Assembly: GCF_030247195.1 (NCBI RefSeq)
Contig: NC_080671.1
Span: 466,608,766 to 466,672,765 of the forward strand
Length of the DNA: 64,000 bases
Origin: Topomyia yanbarensis
Taxonomy: Eukaryota; Arthropoda; Insecta; Diptera; Culicidae
Reading direction: 5' to 3'
Below, in pieces: positions 9,495-20,396 of the stretch (the stretch's first letter is position 1; every line of letters starts with the position of its first letter). The notes under the pieces were generated by a model. It was given only the letters and a program-made list of their open reading frames with translations, did not search any database and was not told the origin of the DNA. The position numbers and the translations under genes are program-made.

Positions 9495-11432
9495 CTTTAT
9501 TTATTTATAAACGTTAATCACTAACAGGCCGCAATCGGTCCCAATAATGATGTACTATAATCTAAAAACTCTTAAAAAAAATCAAAAACCTTGTCCTAAT
9601 CACATTACGAGTTAAATTGAAGTCGAACAGGTGTGACACACGATTAAAAGTTCGCTGTAATCCTGTGATGGCCGCATTCGCTGTGTGGTTGAACCGCCGA
9701 AAAGACACTCTCAAAAGATTATTGCTGCGCAACGCTCTGGTTCTATCTTGGACGTTTACTCGTTCGAACAAGGCTGGAGAATCGATGTGCGATGACAACA
9801 GATCGGCGACAACTAGAGCTCTTGCTGTGTCTCTGTGATGCTGGAGGGTGTCCAGTTGAATTAGTAGGTAGTGGCTCTCGTAGCTAGGTAGTCTAAAACG
9901 ATCCCGCCAGGGTAGTAGTCTCAGGGCGAATCGTATAAACTTGCGTTGGACACCTTCAATTCGGTCACAACCGTTCATATAGTGCTGGTTCTAAATCGTC
10001 AAACAATACTCGAGAGATGACCGGACTAGGGAACAGTACAGGCTCTTTAGGTAGTATATGAACCCCAGGTTTCGTGAGGCCCGTCCAATGACCTATGAGA
10101 CATGTTGCATAAAAGTGAGTTTGGATTCTAACATCACTCCTAGATCCTTCACGCAACATTCTCACGGAATAAGCAGTCCTGAGAGATTGTAGTCGAAACT
10201 AATAGATTCTCTTTTCCTCGAGAAGGTGATTGTAGTGCATTTTGAGAGATTTAGAACCATTCTATTATCGACGCACCACTCGCTAAAGACATCGACTTGT
10301 TTCTGCAGGATGTGAGCGTTTGTTAGTCTTGATACGGATATATCTTGACGTCATCGGCGTACGACAAGCGTGGTCCACTGAGTCTGCAATTCACATCGTT
10401 GAAGTAAAGCGGAAAAATGAGTGGTCTGAGATGGCTTCCCGGTGGGATGATGCCAGACTGCAAACATTTCAGAGTGATCGTTGCCTATATTCACGCTAAG
10501 TTGACGGCCTACCAGATATGACTGAAACCAACGGAGAAGTGATCCATTGTGTCGTAACTCTCCATTCTCGCCAAATTTTTGCGAGCCCCGAACACGAACG
10601 AGACTAATCGCTGGGCTGATGCACAACCACGAATAACACTCGTGTGATCTTACGCCCGGTTCGATGACTACCACTCGCCGACAGTCCGCTCGTTTTCACC
10701 ACTAAGGGCCTCGAGTCCAATCGCTCGGCTCGCTGTTTCCAGTCCGCTGTTGGTCGCTTTGCTGCTGCTGTTTTTTCCTTCCGATGCGCTGATTGCAAAA
10801 GTCGTCAATAGAATGGAAGATTACTCTGTGATTCGCTTCTTTTAAAGGTACGCGATGAACACATGCAACGAGCGTACGGACAGATCGGTGTGGATAGAAT
10901 CGGTTTGCAAACCATCCTCAAACGCCTCAGAGATGAAAGATCGGCTAGGCATGAATCCATGTTGGTCCTCAGAGATATATTGCTTGCAGAGAAAGAACAC
11001 CGGCTCCATCACAACTAATTCGAAAAGCTTCGATACTGTGCATAGTGCAGAAATTCCGGGATAGTTTTCTGCGTTCTTTTTGTCCCCTTTCTTATGGACT
11101 GGAAACACAAAAGCTAATTTCCACAGCGATGGAAAGCTACAACGGTGGCAAGCTACAACTCGAATAACCGACGAAGTGGTTCGGTAAGGCCGAGAATACA
11201 TTTTTTCAAAAGCACAGACGGAATACCGTCCGGGCCAGGAAAGGACGATTATTTTAGCTTGGATGCTACTGAGATAATATGCAAATTACTAGTGAGTATT
11301 ATATGCATTTTGTCGGTCGAGATGTCTCAGCCTGTGTACGATGAGTTCACATTGAAGAGTTGTTTCACAGCGGTCATGGACTTCAAGACATGTGGTTTTC
11401 GCCCGCCCGTGTCTTACTAGATCAATTTGTCT
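9495..11432 (-). pseudogene. Non-LTR retrotransposon ORF2 (reverse transcriptase), 5'-truncated and broken
   Basis: The minus strand runs from the RT N-terminus (LWKLAFVFPVHKKGDKKN, about 11090-11130) through GFMPSRS, then NGSLLRWFQSYL (about 10530) and the C-terminus RIEGVQRKFIRFALRLLPWR (about 9950) to FDFNLTRNVIR (about 9620). It ends with a TAAATAAATAAAG-type tail at 9495-9520. The order and the C-terminal 'RFALRxLPWR...LFDF' block fit Jockey-type LINEs. The YADD box lies in the frameshifted 10340-10420 part. About 250 bp of foreign sequence (roughly 10590-10850) interrupts RT between domains 2 and 3. Many frameshifts and stops are present. Confidence 0.75.
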
Positions 11433-11433
11433 A

Positions 11434-12260
11434 TAGCATCAACATGTGACATTTCATGATAACATTGTGGTCAAGGTCCCCGTCTTTATGGAAGACAATG
11501 CAGTCGACGTTAAACTACATGATTTGTCTCCTGGTACACCTGATAGTGCAATTCGCAGATTCATGTCGCAATATGGCGAAGTGGTTTCTATTAAGACTGA
11601 CGATTGGAGGAATTTCTTCCCCGGCATTCCCAACGGTGTTCGGGTGGTAAGAATGCGACTAAAACGCCCCATACCTTCCTTTGTGACTCTGGAACATGGC
11701 ACCCTCTATGCACAGTCCACCCTGTGCACATATGACCATCAAATTGCCACGTGTCAGTTTTGTGAACAACCTGCATATTATGGAAAACCGTGCGTGGAAA
11801 CCCATAAGAACTTCAACGCCCACAGCTATTCACTCAAATATTCAATCCACGACGACTACATCTAGTACTCCAGTAGCAACAAACATCACCGCCAATCAAA
11901 ATGCAGTCAACGAGGATGAAATCTCCACGACCGCAGCCAGCAAAACGAAGAAGCATAACAAAACTATCGACCGAAACTTTCAAGACAGCAGCAACGATGA
12001 TACTATGGGCGAAAGCGACGATCAAGGAAGCACAGTGAATGACCCTCAGGTGTTGTCAAGCGACGCCGGACATGCTCCACCGCCTAGGAAACGAATCTCC
12101 ACTCGCAAAGCTAAATTGCGTGCGAAGGTTTCAATGGAATCACATTAAAATGTTATTTTTTATTATTTATTTTCCTGTAAAAATATAAAAGAGCCACGGC
12201 TCCTTTAAGCTCACGCAACAAGCCGTGTCAAATTAACGAATTGAAAAAAATGATAACAAA
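11434..12260 (+). mobile_element. ORF1-only non-LTR element, 5'-truncated copy
   Basis: The plus strand from about 11440 encodes the C-terminal two-thirds of a LINE ORF1 (MSQYGEVVSIKTDDWRNFFP, IPNGVRVVRMRL). It ends SMESH-stop at 12148 after one frameshift near 11810. It aligns along its whole length with the intact ORF1 at 36260-37252. After the stop there is only about 100 bp of 3' sequence (with GAGCCACGGCTC and CACGGCT...AGCCGTG stems) and an A-rich end. No ORF2 follows. The zinc knuckle reads C-x2-C-x4-Y-x4-C: the His is replaced by Tyr. ORF1 proteins bind RNA and chaperone LINE RNPs. An imperfect flank match (ATCAACAT/ATCAATAT) is possible but weak. Confidence 0.7.
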
Positions 12261-12268
12261 TCAATATT

Positions 12269-12415
12269 CACCCTTATTCTTGTTTACGACGAATACGAGA
12301 TTCGTTCGAAAGCGATGCGAACGAATAGTAAGCCCTTTTGATTTTGCTGTAGTAAACGGGAATACAAACCACTTTCGAACGAGTCTCGCATTCGTCGTAA
12401 ACAAGAATAAGGGTG
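12269..12415. mobile_element. 147-bp MITE with about 44-bp inverted repeats
   Basis: The left end CACCCTTATTCTTGTTTACG and its inverted counterpart at 12396-12415 extend for about 44 bp with few mismatches, leaving a loop of about 55 bp. It is flanked by ATT at 12266-12268 and 12416-12418. The structure is hairpin-like. Superfamily is not assigned; a 3-bp duplication would suit a PIF/Harbinger-like element. Confidence 0.75.
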
Positions 12416-12559
12416 ATTAATCCAGTTTCAAACTGGTGAAATTCCTCGGATTCCGATACTACCAGCATGCTATGCTCGACATTGCTACAGTTGGATTGCA
12501 TGTAGAAAAGAATCCCTGATCACCACGGTAGCGACTATCAATTGCTAATGTTTCAAGAT

Positions 12560-13472
12560 CATCAGCAACAGTCAATCCCTCGTATGACGTCACACAAAAC
12601 ATTGATTGGAAGAGTTACGCAACTGCAATACCCGAGAAAATAAAATTCAACAGAGACCCTTTCTTTAGGAAGAGTACTGATTTTTCTCGATACCGTGAAT
12701 CAAATTCTGTCACAAACCCGGTGCAAACACGGCGGATGGTTTCCCATCCCATTGTGGGACAAAAAGTGCTTAAAAGTGTACCCGAAAAAGTCCGTAGTAA
12801 ACTTGCCTGAACGATGGAATAGCCAATAGCTTCACGGAGTAGGCGACATTAGAAAAAAACAGTGAAGAGCTTGAAAGCCAAAAAACACAGTTATTGGCTC
12901 CAGTTCGTTGACGGTTTAAGGCGAGAAATATGAACGAGCACTCTTCGAGGTACGGCTCGACTTATGTGTGACCGAAACAGTACCAACGAGAGCGTGGAGC
13001 ATTCAAGCCGCTGGATATTCGCTTGTGCCAAGAAGATCTGTCCGAACTCTGCCCAGGTACAGAGTACCTACCAGGTCGCGTTTTCTCCGGACACCACACA
13101 CGACTAGTATTGGCCGATTGAAGTGTTGTCCTGTACCTGAAATTGTTCGAGTAAATGATCCCATCTCTACAATTGGGTCCAAGAAAACGAGAGATCCTGC
13201 ATACTTCTTCTGCAAATTCTTATCAGGTTACCTTGTTCTATCCCGGGTAATTAAAAGCGGACTCTATAAACAGCAATACGGAAAGGATATAAGGTACATT
13301 GAGATGAGAACCTTGGATTATTATTGTCGAATGTGTAGACAACGGACAATCCTTCGCATAGTACCGAGAAGAGCGAAGCTGATTTCGGAAACGCATTCCC
13401 TTGTTATAGAGCTCGCCATGGATGTGAATTTGGGCAGGACGGGTACTTCTTGTCCGAATTAAAAATTTCCCA
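12560..13472 (+). pseudogene. LINE fragment: endonuclease C-terminus to RT linker
   Basis: Shifting between frames, the plus strand gives QNIDWKSYATAIPEKI (about 12590), a PxPxW-type WDKKC (about 12750), WLQFVDGLRREI (about 12900) and NSTNESVEHSSRWIFACAKK (about 12990). This is the same order as in the minus-strand LINE at 27290-29290, so they belong to one family (LOA/I-like, by the conserved 'FVDGLxRE' linker). It is degenerate. The hAT element at 13481 interrupts it downstream. Confidence 0.65.
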
Positions 13473-14052
13473 GTCCTGGATAGTGTTGGGCGATACGATA
13501 TCGATACAAGGAATATCGATACTTTAGGGCCAGAAAATCGAGATTTTAAATCGATATTCATCGGGTTGATATTTTGTGGTATCGATACTGCTGTCCCGAT
13601 ATTTTTTTCGATACTGTCATTATAAAGAAAAGGAACAATTAGCACAACTATTTAAACACAAAAAACTCAAATTCTGTCAAAAATGTTGCCAGATTCTTAT
13701 TTTTTCCTTCAATGCCCTTGTTCCGCTGGGATATTACCAATGCTCGAAAATTAGTTATGCTTTGCATAAATACAGGGTATTTTAAGGACAAAAAAATTGT
13801 CACGGAAAAATTGAATTTTCATGTTCATTATTATTAACCGATGTTCAATCTTGTGGAATCTAAGCACATCTGTAACTTGGGTTTATCTATGAGGTTTATG
13901 ATTTTTGCAATCTGTTGTAGAATGGTTCAAACTCAAACTAGTATTACGACTAATTTTGTGGCTTGGGACTCCGTGTAACTTTTTTGGGCTTTGAGTTCGG
14001 AGTGTTGAAAAATAAATCAGAATGAGTATGCTTTTTATTTTGATCCAAAGTA

Positions 14053-14848
14053 CAGTCGTGATTCGCTGGTTGGACACTTTTTAACCCATTATATCCTAGC
14101 GTATGAAATTTCATACGCAGAACTATCCATCGTTTTACGCGTATTTACTACAGAATTTTGGCATCTAACTGCTTTATTATTGCACTAATGGGATCATTGC
14201 ATCTCATATTTCATTGTGAAACAAGACAACTGCCATTTTTTATAATTTTGTTTACATTTTTGAACCATGTATAGTTGGGGAAAATGGCGGCTGAAAAGTA
14301 AGCAATACGTTTAATTGAATTTTATTGTTGGAATTCGTGCTAATAATTCCATTATGTGACAAAACGTTCCTACAGGTGTAAAAGAAGTGTTGTCTATCAG
14401 AAAATCCGAAGAAATATGTCAAACAACTTAAAATTTGTTGTTTTTATTTAAACGCACGAATTTTTTTGCACGAGATATTTTCATTCTCAAAACCATTTTA
14501 AGCGGTGGTTTTATTTTTCCCATAATCCTTGATACATTTTTTGGTGGAATTGAAGATATCACTGCATTTGGCTCACTTTTTCAAACCCCTGGGTTATAAT
14601 GGGTTAACTGAACTGCTTTTTAGTTGGACCTCCGCTAGTTGGACCATTGTTGATTGTACAACTAAAAGGCATCTGAATGTCAAAATCTCGTGTCAAATTT
14701 ACTTTGACAATCAATCTGACAATATTTAGAGACGCGAACTGCCACAACATCTCCTTTGTAGAGTTTTTGACATTTGTCAGTCGGTCCAACTAGCGAATCT
14801 AATTCGTTAGTTGGACAAAGTTGTGGCCCAACCAGCTAATCACGACTG
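14053..14848. mobile_element. TA-flanked MITE M1, copy 1 (interrupted)
   Basis: Termini CAGTCGTGATTCGCTGG (14053) and the complementary end at 14848 are flanked by TA (14051-14052, 14849-14850). Without the nested TTAA element it is 273 bp and matches the uninterrupted copy at 26279-26552. TA target and 5'-CAGT ends fit Tc1/mariner (pogo-type) MITEs. It is nested in the hAT element at 13481-15098. Confidence 0.85.
14085..14603. mobile_element. TTAA-flanked element nested in MITE M1
   Basis: A 519-bp insert sits between TTAA at 14081-14084 and 14604-14607, with ends CCCATTATATCCTAG and (inward from the right) CCCATTATAACCCAG. The site is confirmed by the empty counterpart at 26279-26552. The 20-bp perfect palindrome GCGTATGAAATTTCATACGC lies at 14099-14118, just inside the left end. 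TTAA plus CCC ends fit the piggyBac superfamily. No ORF. Confidence 0.85.
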
Positions 14849-15106
14849 TAGAACGATTTCCCCGGATGTTTCCTTCGGCGTTTTTCTTCTGAATGCTAGC
14901 TTAAATTAGTAAGCGCAAATCCCATTTCCGAAACCCGATAAAACGAGACAAAATAAAATATAATCAAAAATATGGATTTTAAAATCGATACCGAGATTAT
15001 CGATAATTTATTCTCGATACTTCTAGTGTATCGATATTTTAGTTTTGCAAATATCGATATGCCAGTATCGATACTTTTTTAAATATTGCCCAATACTAGT
15101 CCTGGA

Positions 15107-16399
15107 ACCACTGAAAAAAACCATTATTAGGTTATAGATTTGGATGTGGATGATCTGTTTCAATACCAGGGGAGATTTCGCCATCCTACATGATAATCAC
15201 ATATTTGAGTCCTGTCTTGGGCAATCCTTCACAGATCAGAAATCATGGAAAAACAAACGTGGATCTTTTGATGGGACTGACAAAGAGTAACAATACCCTC
15301 ACTGTAACCACAATTTATTGCACCGACCCAGCGTCGGCAAATAAAGGTCGGTCTTCACTCTCGAAGTGAATTACATTTTGGTAGAATACGCAGAACAATA
15401 TGCTCCGTTCAAAGGCTCAAAAATGAATGAGTAGCTCAGACATGATTATTTTTGATTATTTCACGTCTTCGATTTTTGTCCTTACCACGTGAGACGTACT
15501 GATGGCATGCTAGAAACTAGTTTTTTCCGGAAACAGACTGTCATGTAAAGCAAAATACTCACCTGAAAAAGATGTTGGAGATTCCCTCACAATCTCCGAA
15601 CCAAGCGTGCTTTACATTAGAACGATACTTATCTTACTTCTTCGTCACTAAGGATCAATACAACTGTTTGTTGATAGTTACGTCAAGGGCACTCCCGCTG
15701 TAGTTGCCAAACTCAGCGCTTACTGAGATGATATTAATGAGTGGGAAAGGGCGATTGCACAGGTGGGCCAACATTATGTATCATTTTTTTCAGAACATTT
15801 TTGTTCCTTGTGAAGTTCCAAACAACTATGCAAAATTTGAGGTCGATTGGTTTTAGTTTGTTTCTGCGTGTATATGTAGCTCCTGTTGCTAAGTTAACTC
15901 TCAAAGGACTTTCACAATGTAAATGAAATTGTTTTCATTTCAGACCAATAGTGCCGATTTACATTTTTTGCAAAAAAATCAATCAAAAATCTTCTGAAAG
16001 TTATATTTACAGTTGTAGAGTTTGAGTAATACATTAATTTCATTCTACATTTAATAACTCAATTTTGTTGAGATTTAGAAGTTTGAAATTCTCATTGGCG
16101 GACTACAGAGCTATCTTCTGTACAATATACGACTCAACGGTTGAATACCACATTTAGTAGGGAATTCCCCATTTATTTTGTTATGATTGCCAATGCATCA
16201 TCTTCAATCCAATAATCTATATCCTAAAGCAATCTAGCATTGTTGTTTTACAAGTCTGAAAGGGTTGTGGTGAATATCTCAAGTGTACAAAGCCCCAAAA
16301 GAGTACCCAAACATAAACTGAAACACATCAAGACCATTGTCTATTCACCTAGCAAGAATGTAAAGGATGCAAAACTAACCTGTCTCTTTCTATTTTCAG
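15107..16399. other. Unassigned stretch, then intron of the coiled-coil gene
   Basis: No domain is recognised. The right part (perhaps from about 15700) must be intron upstream of the exon at 16400, ending in the pyrimidine tract TGTCTCTTTCTATTTTCAG. Confidence 0.4.
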
Positions 16400-16540
16400 A
16401 CCTGCCAGCGAGACATCAAACGGTTACGGGAGCGAGAACTATCCCTACAGGGAGACCTGGCAGCCGCCGGTAAAGAAATCCTGCGGCTACGTGATCTACT
16501 AAAGGAATATATGCCAACAGCGGCAACGGAACCAATGTAA
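16400..16540 (+). CDS. Terminal exon of a coiled-coil protein gene
   Basis: A strong 3' splice site (polypyrimidine tract, AG at 16398-16399) opens a frame of 46 codons plus TAA (16538-16540). The peptide starts TCQRDIKRLRERELSLQGDL, continues AAAGKEILRLRDLLKEYMP and ends TAATEPM. Leucines and charged residues follow a heptad pattern (LRERELSLQGDL, ILRLRDLL), so this is a C-terminal coiled coil, probably for dimerisation. Codon use is clean and the frame has no transposon similarity, in contrast to everything upstream. I do not recognise the protein. Upstream exons are not visible in the window; either they lie beyond transposon-filled introns to the left or are too short to detect. The choice of frame rests on heptads and on phase 0 at the acceptor. 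Confidence 0.6.
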   Translation, partial: TCQRDIKRLRERELSLQGDLAAAGKEILRLRDLLKEYMPTAATEPM

Positions 16541-17890
16541 ATTGGCGATGCTTTAACCAAAAAAAAAACGAGATAAAAAAAATCTACCCACCATCACAAG
16601 CTACACATACACCACAAACCTGCAACATGTGCTAACTACATCGCCGTATCTGTTGACTGTGCTGTGCACTACTAGTATTCCGTGGCCTGTTGCTAAGGAG
16701 CAATTTTAGCTCCTTCGAATACCATTCGACCAAAAAAAAGTCGAAAAATAACGAAATCTCATCAAATTTTTTTTTCTGGTACTACTCATTTAATATTTCT
16801 AGATGAAAAAAGGAAAGTAAAATAATTAAAAAGTTATTTGTTTAGTGTAAAAAAGTTCGTTTTCATATTATTGTTTCTATTTATTTCATATTCCACTAGG
16901 AAGTTCTTTTCGTAACTATTTAGTATATAAGGAGTCCCTTCCCTCTCATACCCCCTTACACCCATTCATTGTTAACCTTTAAAAAAACTGTATTAAACCA
17001 TCGAAGCGGCTTAAAAGAGTAATTATTTAATGTTGCACATTAAACGTCGGTATGCTTTTCAAGAAAAGACGGTTCTTAGTTCACCTTAGTTTGAAAACAA
17101 GCGTTTATTTTAATTCAACCTGATAGTACTTGTAATCATTGTAAATAGATGTGTGCACGTTCAGCCTGCTGCTTTTCATCTCAGTTAATCAGTCAGTGCA
17201 CGGTTGGCGAAGGAGGATACCACTTCCTCGTCGATTTTCTCTGGTGGTAGCTGCTGAACTTTGGATCCGTTTTCTTTCTCTCTTTCTGTTCTTTGGTCAT
17301 TGGCTACGAGCGGAAGAGAAAAATGAAAACTGCGCTGTAAATGTCAATTATCGTTTATATATTTATACTATTACTATACAGATAAAAGGATAGAAAATGA
17401 ATAAAAAATACATCAGATACTATTTAGAGGACTGTCGTGTATTGTAGAACGATCCAAGCGTTGAATCAAAGATATATTTTAAAGCAGAATGTTGTTCATT
17501 TTTTTTAGTGAAATAGGAGGAAAGTTTTAAAACGGGCTATTAGTAGAGTGCACTTCTCAAGCGAGGAGCGAGTGTTTTTAGTTGATGAGAGTGATTGCTA
17601 AACCAAAAAAAAAAACACTACACTGCTGATCAAGGCAAAAATCAATCCAGATTAAGATAATTTACCCAGACGGTTTTCTCTAGCTATTAGGTACTCTAGA
17701 TTACACAGACGTAATGTATGAAAACATAAAAAGTAACAAAACAAAAAATAACCCTTAGATGTGCAATACAACTCCACTTCAACGACTAAATGGATATAAG
17801 AATACAAAGAATTGCAGCACTTATTGAACCTTTCAGGCCTTACTTAATGCGAACTTTTGGAAAAATAAAACATACACCGAAAAAAAAATA
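16541..17890 (+). other. Probable long 3' UTR of the coiled-coil gene
   Basis: Single-copy-looking, A-rich sequence without transposon signatures follows the stop. AATAAA signals occur at 17400-17405 and 17864-17869. The stretch 17890-18731 is also A-rich and separates this gene from the tail-to-tail methyltransferase gene. The actual cleavage site cannot be read from sequence. Confidence 0.45.
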
Positions 17891-18731
17891 CAAGATCTTT
17901 CAAGTGTAAGACTATTGCCTGTTTTTGATCAAACGTTTATCAAAATAAAATATGAAAAAAAATCCGATAACTGTGTACGAAAAATACTGCCTTCTATTGC
18001 TATACATACTGAATTTGTTTTTAAATACACAATTATAAATGTTTCTGAAAACTTTGACGAACGGAAACCAGAAGTACTTTCAATGGGTAAAAAGGAGGAA
18101 AATACATTTAAAGAATTGATACCAAAGTTAACAACATTCCCAAAACACAAACTCTGTCTCACGATGAAGCAAAACCCAAATATTTCAGTTCTTGATTTCA
18201 CTTTGAAAGATACAGGATGACTGGTAGCTCGTTTCCGATTTATCAGTCATAAAATATCATTCTAGAAACATGCAAACAAAAAAAAGTAGAAATCATCAAT
18301 CACTAAATGTCAGAAATGGGAAAATAACCATTACCAAAAAAGTAGATTTAGAGCGTTAATAGTATCAGCAAAAACAGATAAAACAGCACACACACATAGA
18401 TTGAATATAAATTCGATGTCAGCATGCAGAATAGTGTTTACTAATTCAAACAATGTCCAGTGTTACACACATAAACAGACAAAAAAAATGGTTAAACTGA
18501 ATGATAATGAACAGTTACAACATAAAAGAATCTGAGACCAAAAGAAGGATTAGAAATAATACAACTACCAATCCCATCTACTCAAAAACGAGACGGAGAA
18601 AGAAAAAAAAGAATGAAGTGAGAAAACATTTGGATGTAACGAATGGAAATGCATAGAATATATATATTTTAAACACATGTATTAAAAAAGGGGCTGCAAC
18701 GAAAGAACCAAAAAGAAACTCCTTACATGAA

Positions 18732-20396
18732 TTATTTCTCCGGTACGACTTGCTTCCATCGTATCTCAAGAATCTCTCGCTGAACGCCATCGTCACACTT
18801 CCATGCCGTCCGGTAGTTAAATGTGCCATCCTCGTCCAACGCTTGCTCTAGAAGACGCATTCCTCCGCCGACACCGAAGTAGTAGGTTTTTGCTGCAAGC
18901 AATCTATGAAGTATGGGAGTTAAGGATGTTCTTACCGATTTAGTTTTTGGTTTTACAGTTAAGAGCATATGCTAGTATGCTATGTATAACGCACTCGACC
19001 AGGAACTTGGCCAAGAAAACTCAATTACATCACACCAGTCGATTATTCGAAGTGGTCTGCTCCAATCGCCGTAGTCCGGAAAGCAAATAGCACAATCTGA
19101 ATTTGCGCAAACTATTCAACAGGTTTAAGCTCCGCTCTGACCCCGCATCATTATCCATTGCCTCTTCCGGAACACATCTTTGCCAAGCTAACTGTAAAAT
19201 TTTCAAACAGATTGATCTTTCGAACGCTACACTGCAGGTGGATGTCGACGAGCAGTGACTATTTAAAGGCAGCACCTGGTACTTTTTAGCAGCTCATCTG
19301 GCGGATCTTAGACACTTCTGGTTATTTCGATCTGGCATTCGGTTTGACCATCCGATCCGATAAATGCAGATTCAGTGAACATTTGATATTCAGGTGTTAG
19401 ACAGTCGCGGATTGCAAACCCCATTGCACTGATGATATCCTGCTGAAGCCGGAAACAAAGTTCGCCTGAAATTCGTAGTGCCAGCAAGCGTTCGAGCGAT
19501 TCAAGCAGATTTGCTCCTCGGAACTTCTGCTGACACACACGCCATGTTCAATAAGTTAATACGTTTAGAACAAAATATTTTACAAAAGGATACACAACCC
19601 CTTTCGCCTTCAACGTACACTTGAACAAATCAATCAAGGTGCCGTAGTTCTTGTCATTGTAAATCGTCTCCGATGTGAGGATCACGTCAAATTTCTCCTG
19701 TACCTTACCTACAAAACTTCCCCATTCTCCAGAATAAAAACGCGCCACCGTTCTGGATGTGTTCTCCTTATCCTCAGAGCAGTTGAAGAAATAATTCTTC
19801 ACCGTAACCTTTTCCAATACAGTTTTATTCTAAAAAACACTAATTAGAACGCTTTTCGGTCCATGGTAGAATTAATTATCTACTTACATAATCCTGAAAT
19901 ACTAGCGTATCAGCGCCAAGCTTCACCGCCAAAATTCCAAGGATTCCGGAACCACATCCAAGATCAAGCACTTTCGCATTCTGAAACAGCTTCCTGTACT
20001 CCTCCCGTTCAGCCATCAGTTCACCCAGATCGAAGGTACATTCCCATACCTTCATGCCCCCCTCATATTTTCCCGGAATCAGATCTGAATGGTCCAGTTC
20101 CGCCGTCTGAATCTCATCGGATAGATCCTCTTGCGGTAGCGTTAGACAGTTTATATATTCCACCTGAATGTCCACGCTGGCAACGAATACGTGCAAGTTG
20201 TCCGGTTCCAAGCTTATACCGTGCAATAGCTTTCTTGGTTCCGTTATCTCCATGCATTCAAATCGGGCCAGTGGCTCTGAAACGAGATCGATTCCGTGAT
20301 AATGAAGTTGCAAAAATGTCTCGCCGAGGACTTACCGGAAATCGTACTTGTGTCACTGCAAGAACTTCGATCATCGTTGAACGAAAATTGAAACAT
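18732..20396 (-). CDS. METTL18: METTL18-type protein histidine methyltransferase, complete gene of four exons
   Basis: Exons on the minus strand: 20336-20396, 19888-20276, 19594-19829 and 18732-18903. All junctions are GT-AG, the introns are 59, 58 and 690 nt, and the total is 858 nt (285 aa). ATG is at 20396 and TAA at 18732-18734. The start MFQFSFNDD resembles the 'FxFNF' start of the family. Diagnostic blocks are KYEGGMKVWECTFDLGEL, the SAM-binding motif KVLDLGCGSGILGI, then VFQDYNKTVL across the exon 2/3 junction, FDVILTSETIYN, and in the last exon AAKTYYFGVGGGMRL. METTL18 (yeast Hpm1) methylates a histidine of ribosomal protein uL3/RPL3. The exon 3 donor is GT|GTATCC and the exon 4 acceptor CATAG|A, which together give KGVVLLAAKTYYF. 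It is a little shorter than vertebrate orthologues but has all core motifs, so it is probably functional. It is oriented tail to tail with the coiled-coil gene. Confidence 0.9.
18904..19593 (-). other. Intron 3 of METTL18 with protein-like reading frames
   Basis: Two frames on the gene's own strand, 19308-19538 and 19030-19275, look like protein (LLESLERLLALRISGELCFR; LCYLLSGLRRLEQ). They are separated by stops and a frameshift. They do not fit METTL18 and I do not recognise them. They could be an old inserted pseudogene or exons of a nested gene. The other METTL18 introns are under 60 nt, so this one was probably enlarged by insertion. Confidence 0.4.

Larger units (their letters stand above)
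13481..15098. mobile_element. hAT element with ATCGATA-rich ends
   Basis: Termini TAGTGTTGGGC (13481) and GCCCAATACTA (ending 15098) are flanked by perfect 8-bp duplications GTCCTGGA at 13473-13480 and 15099-15106, the hAT hallmark. Both sub-terminal regions carry many ATCGAT/TATCGAT motifs, a plausible transposase-binding array. The length is 1618 bp including an 800-bp nested insertion, so the element proper is about 820 bp and non-autonomous. Confidence 0.85.

Noticed and set aside
9273..9524. 83-codon plus-strand frame
   Set aside because: It overlaps the LINE 3' end on the other strand and has no recognisable features.
12968..13462. 164-codon plus-strand frame
   Set aside because: It runs through a LINE linker remnant whose recognisable motifs are in other frames, so it is fortuitous.
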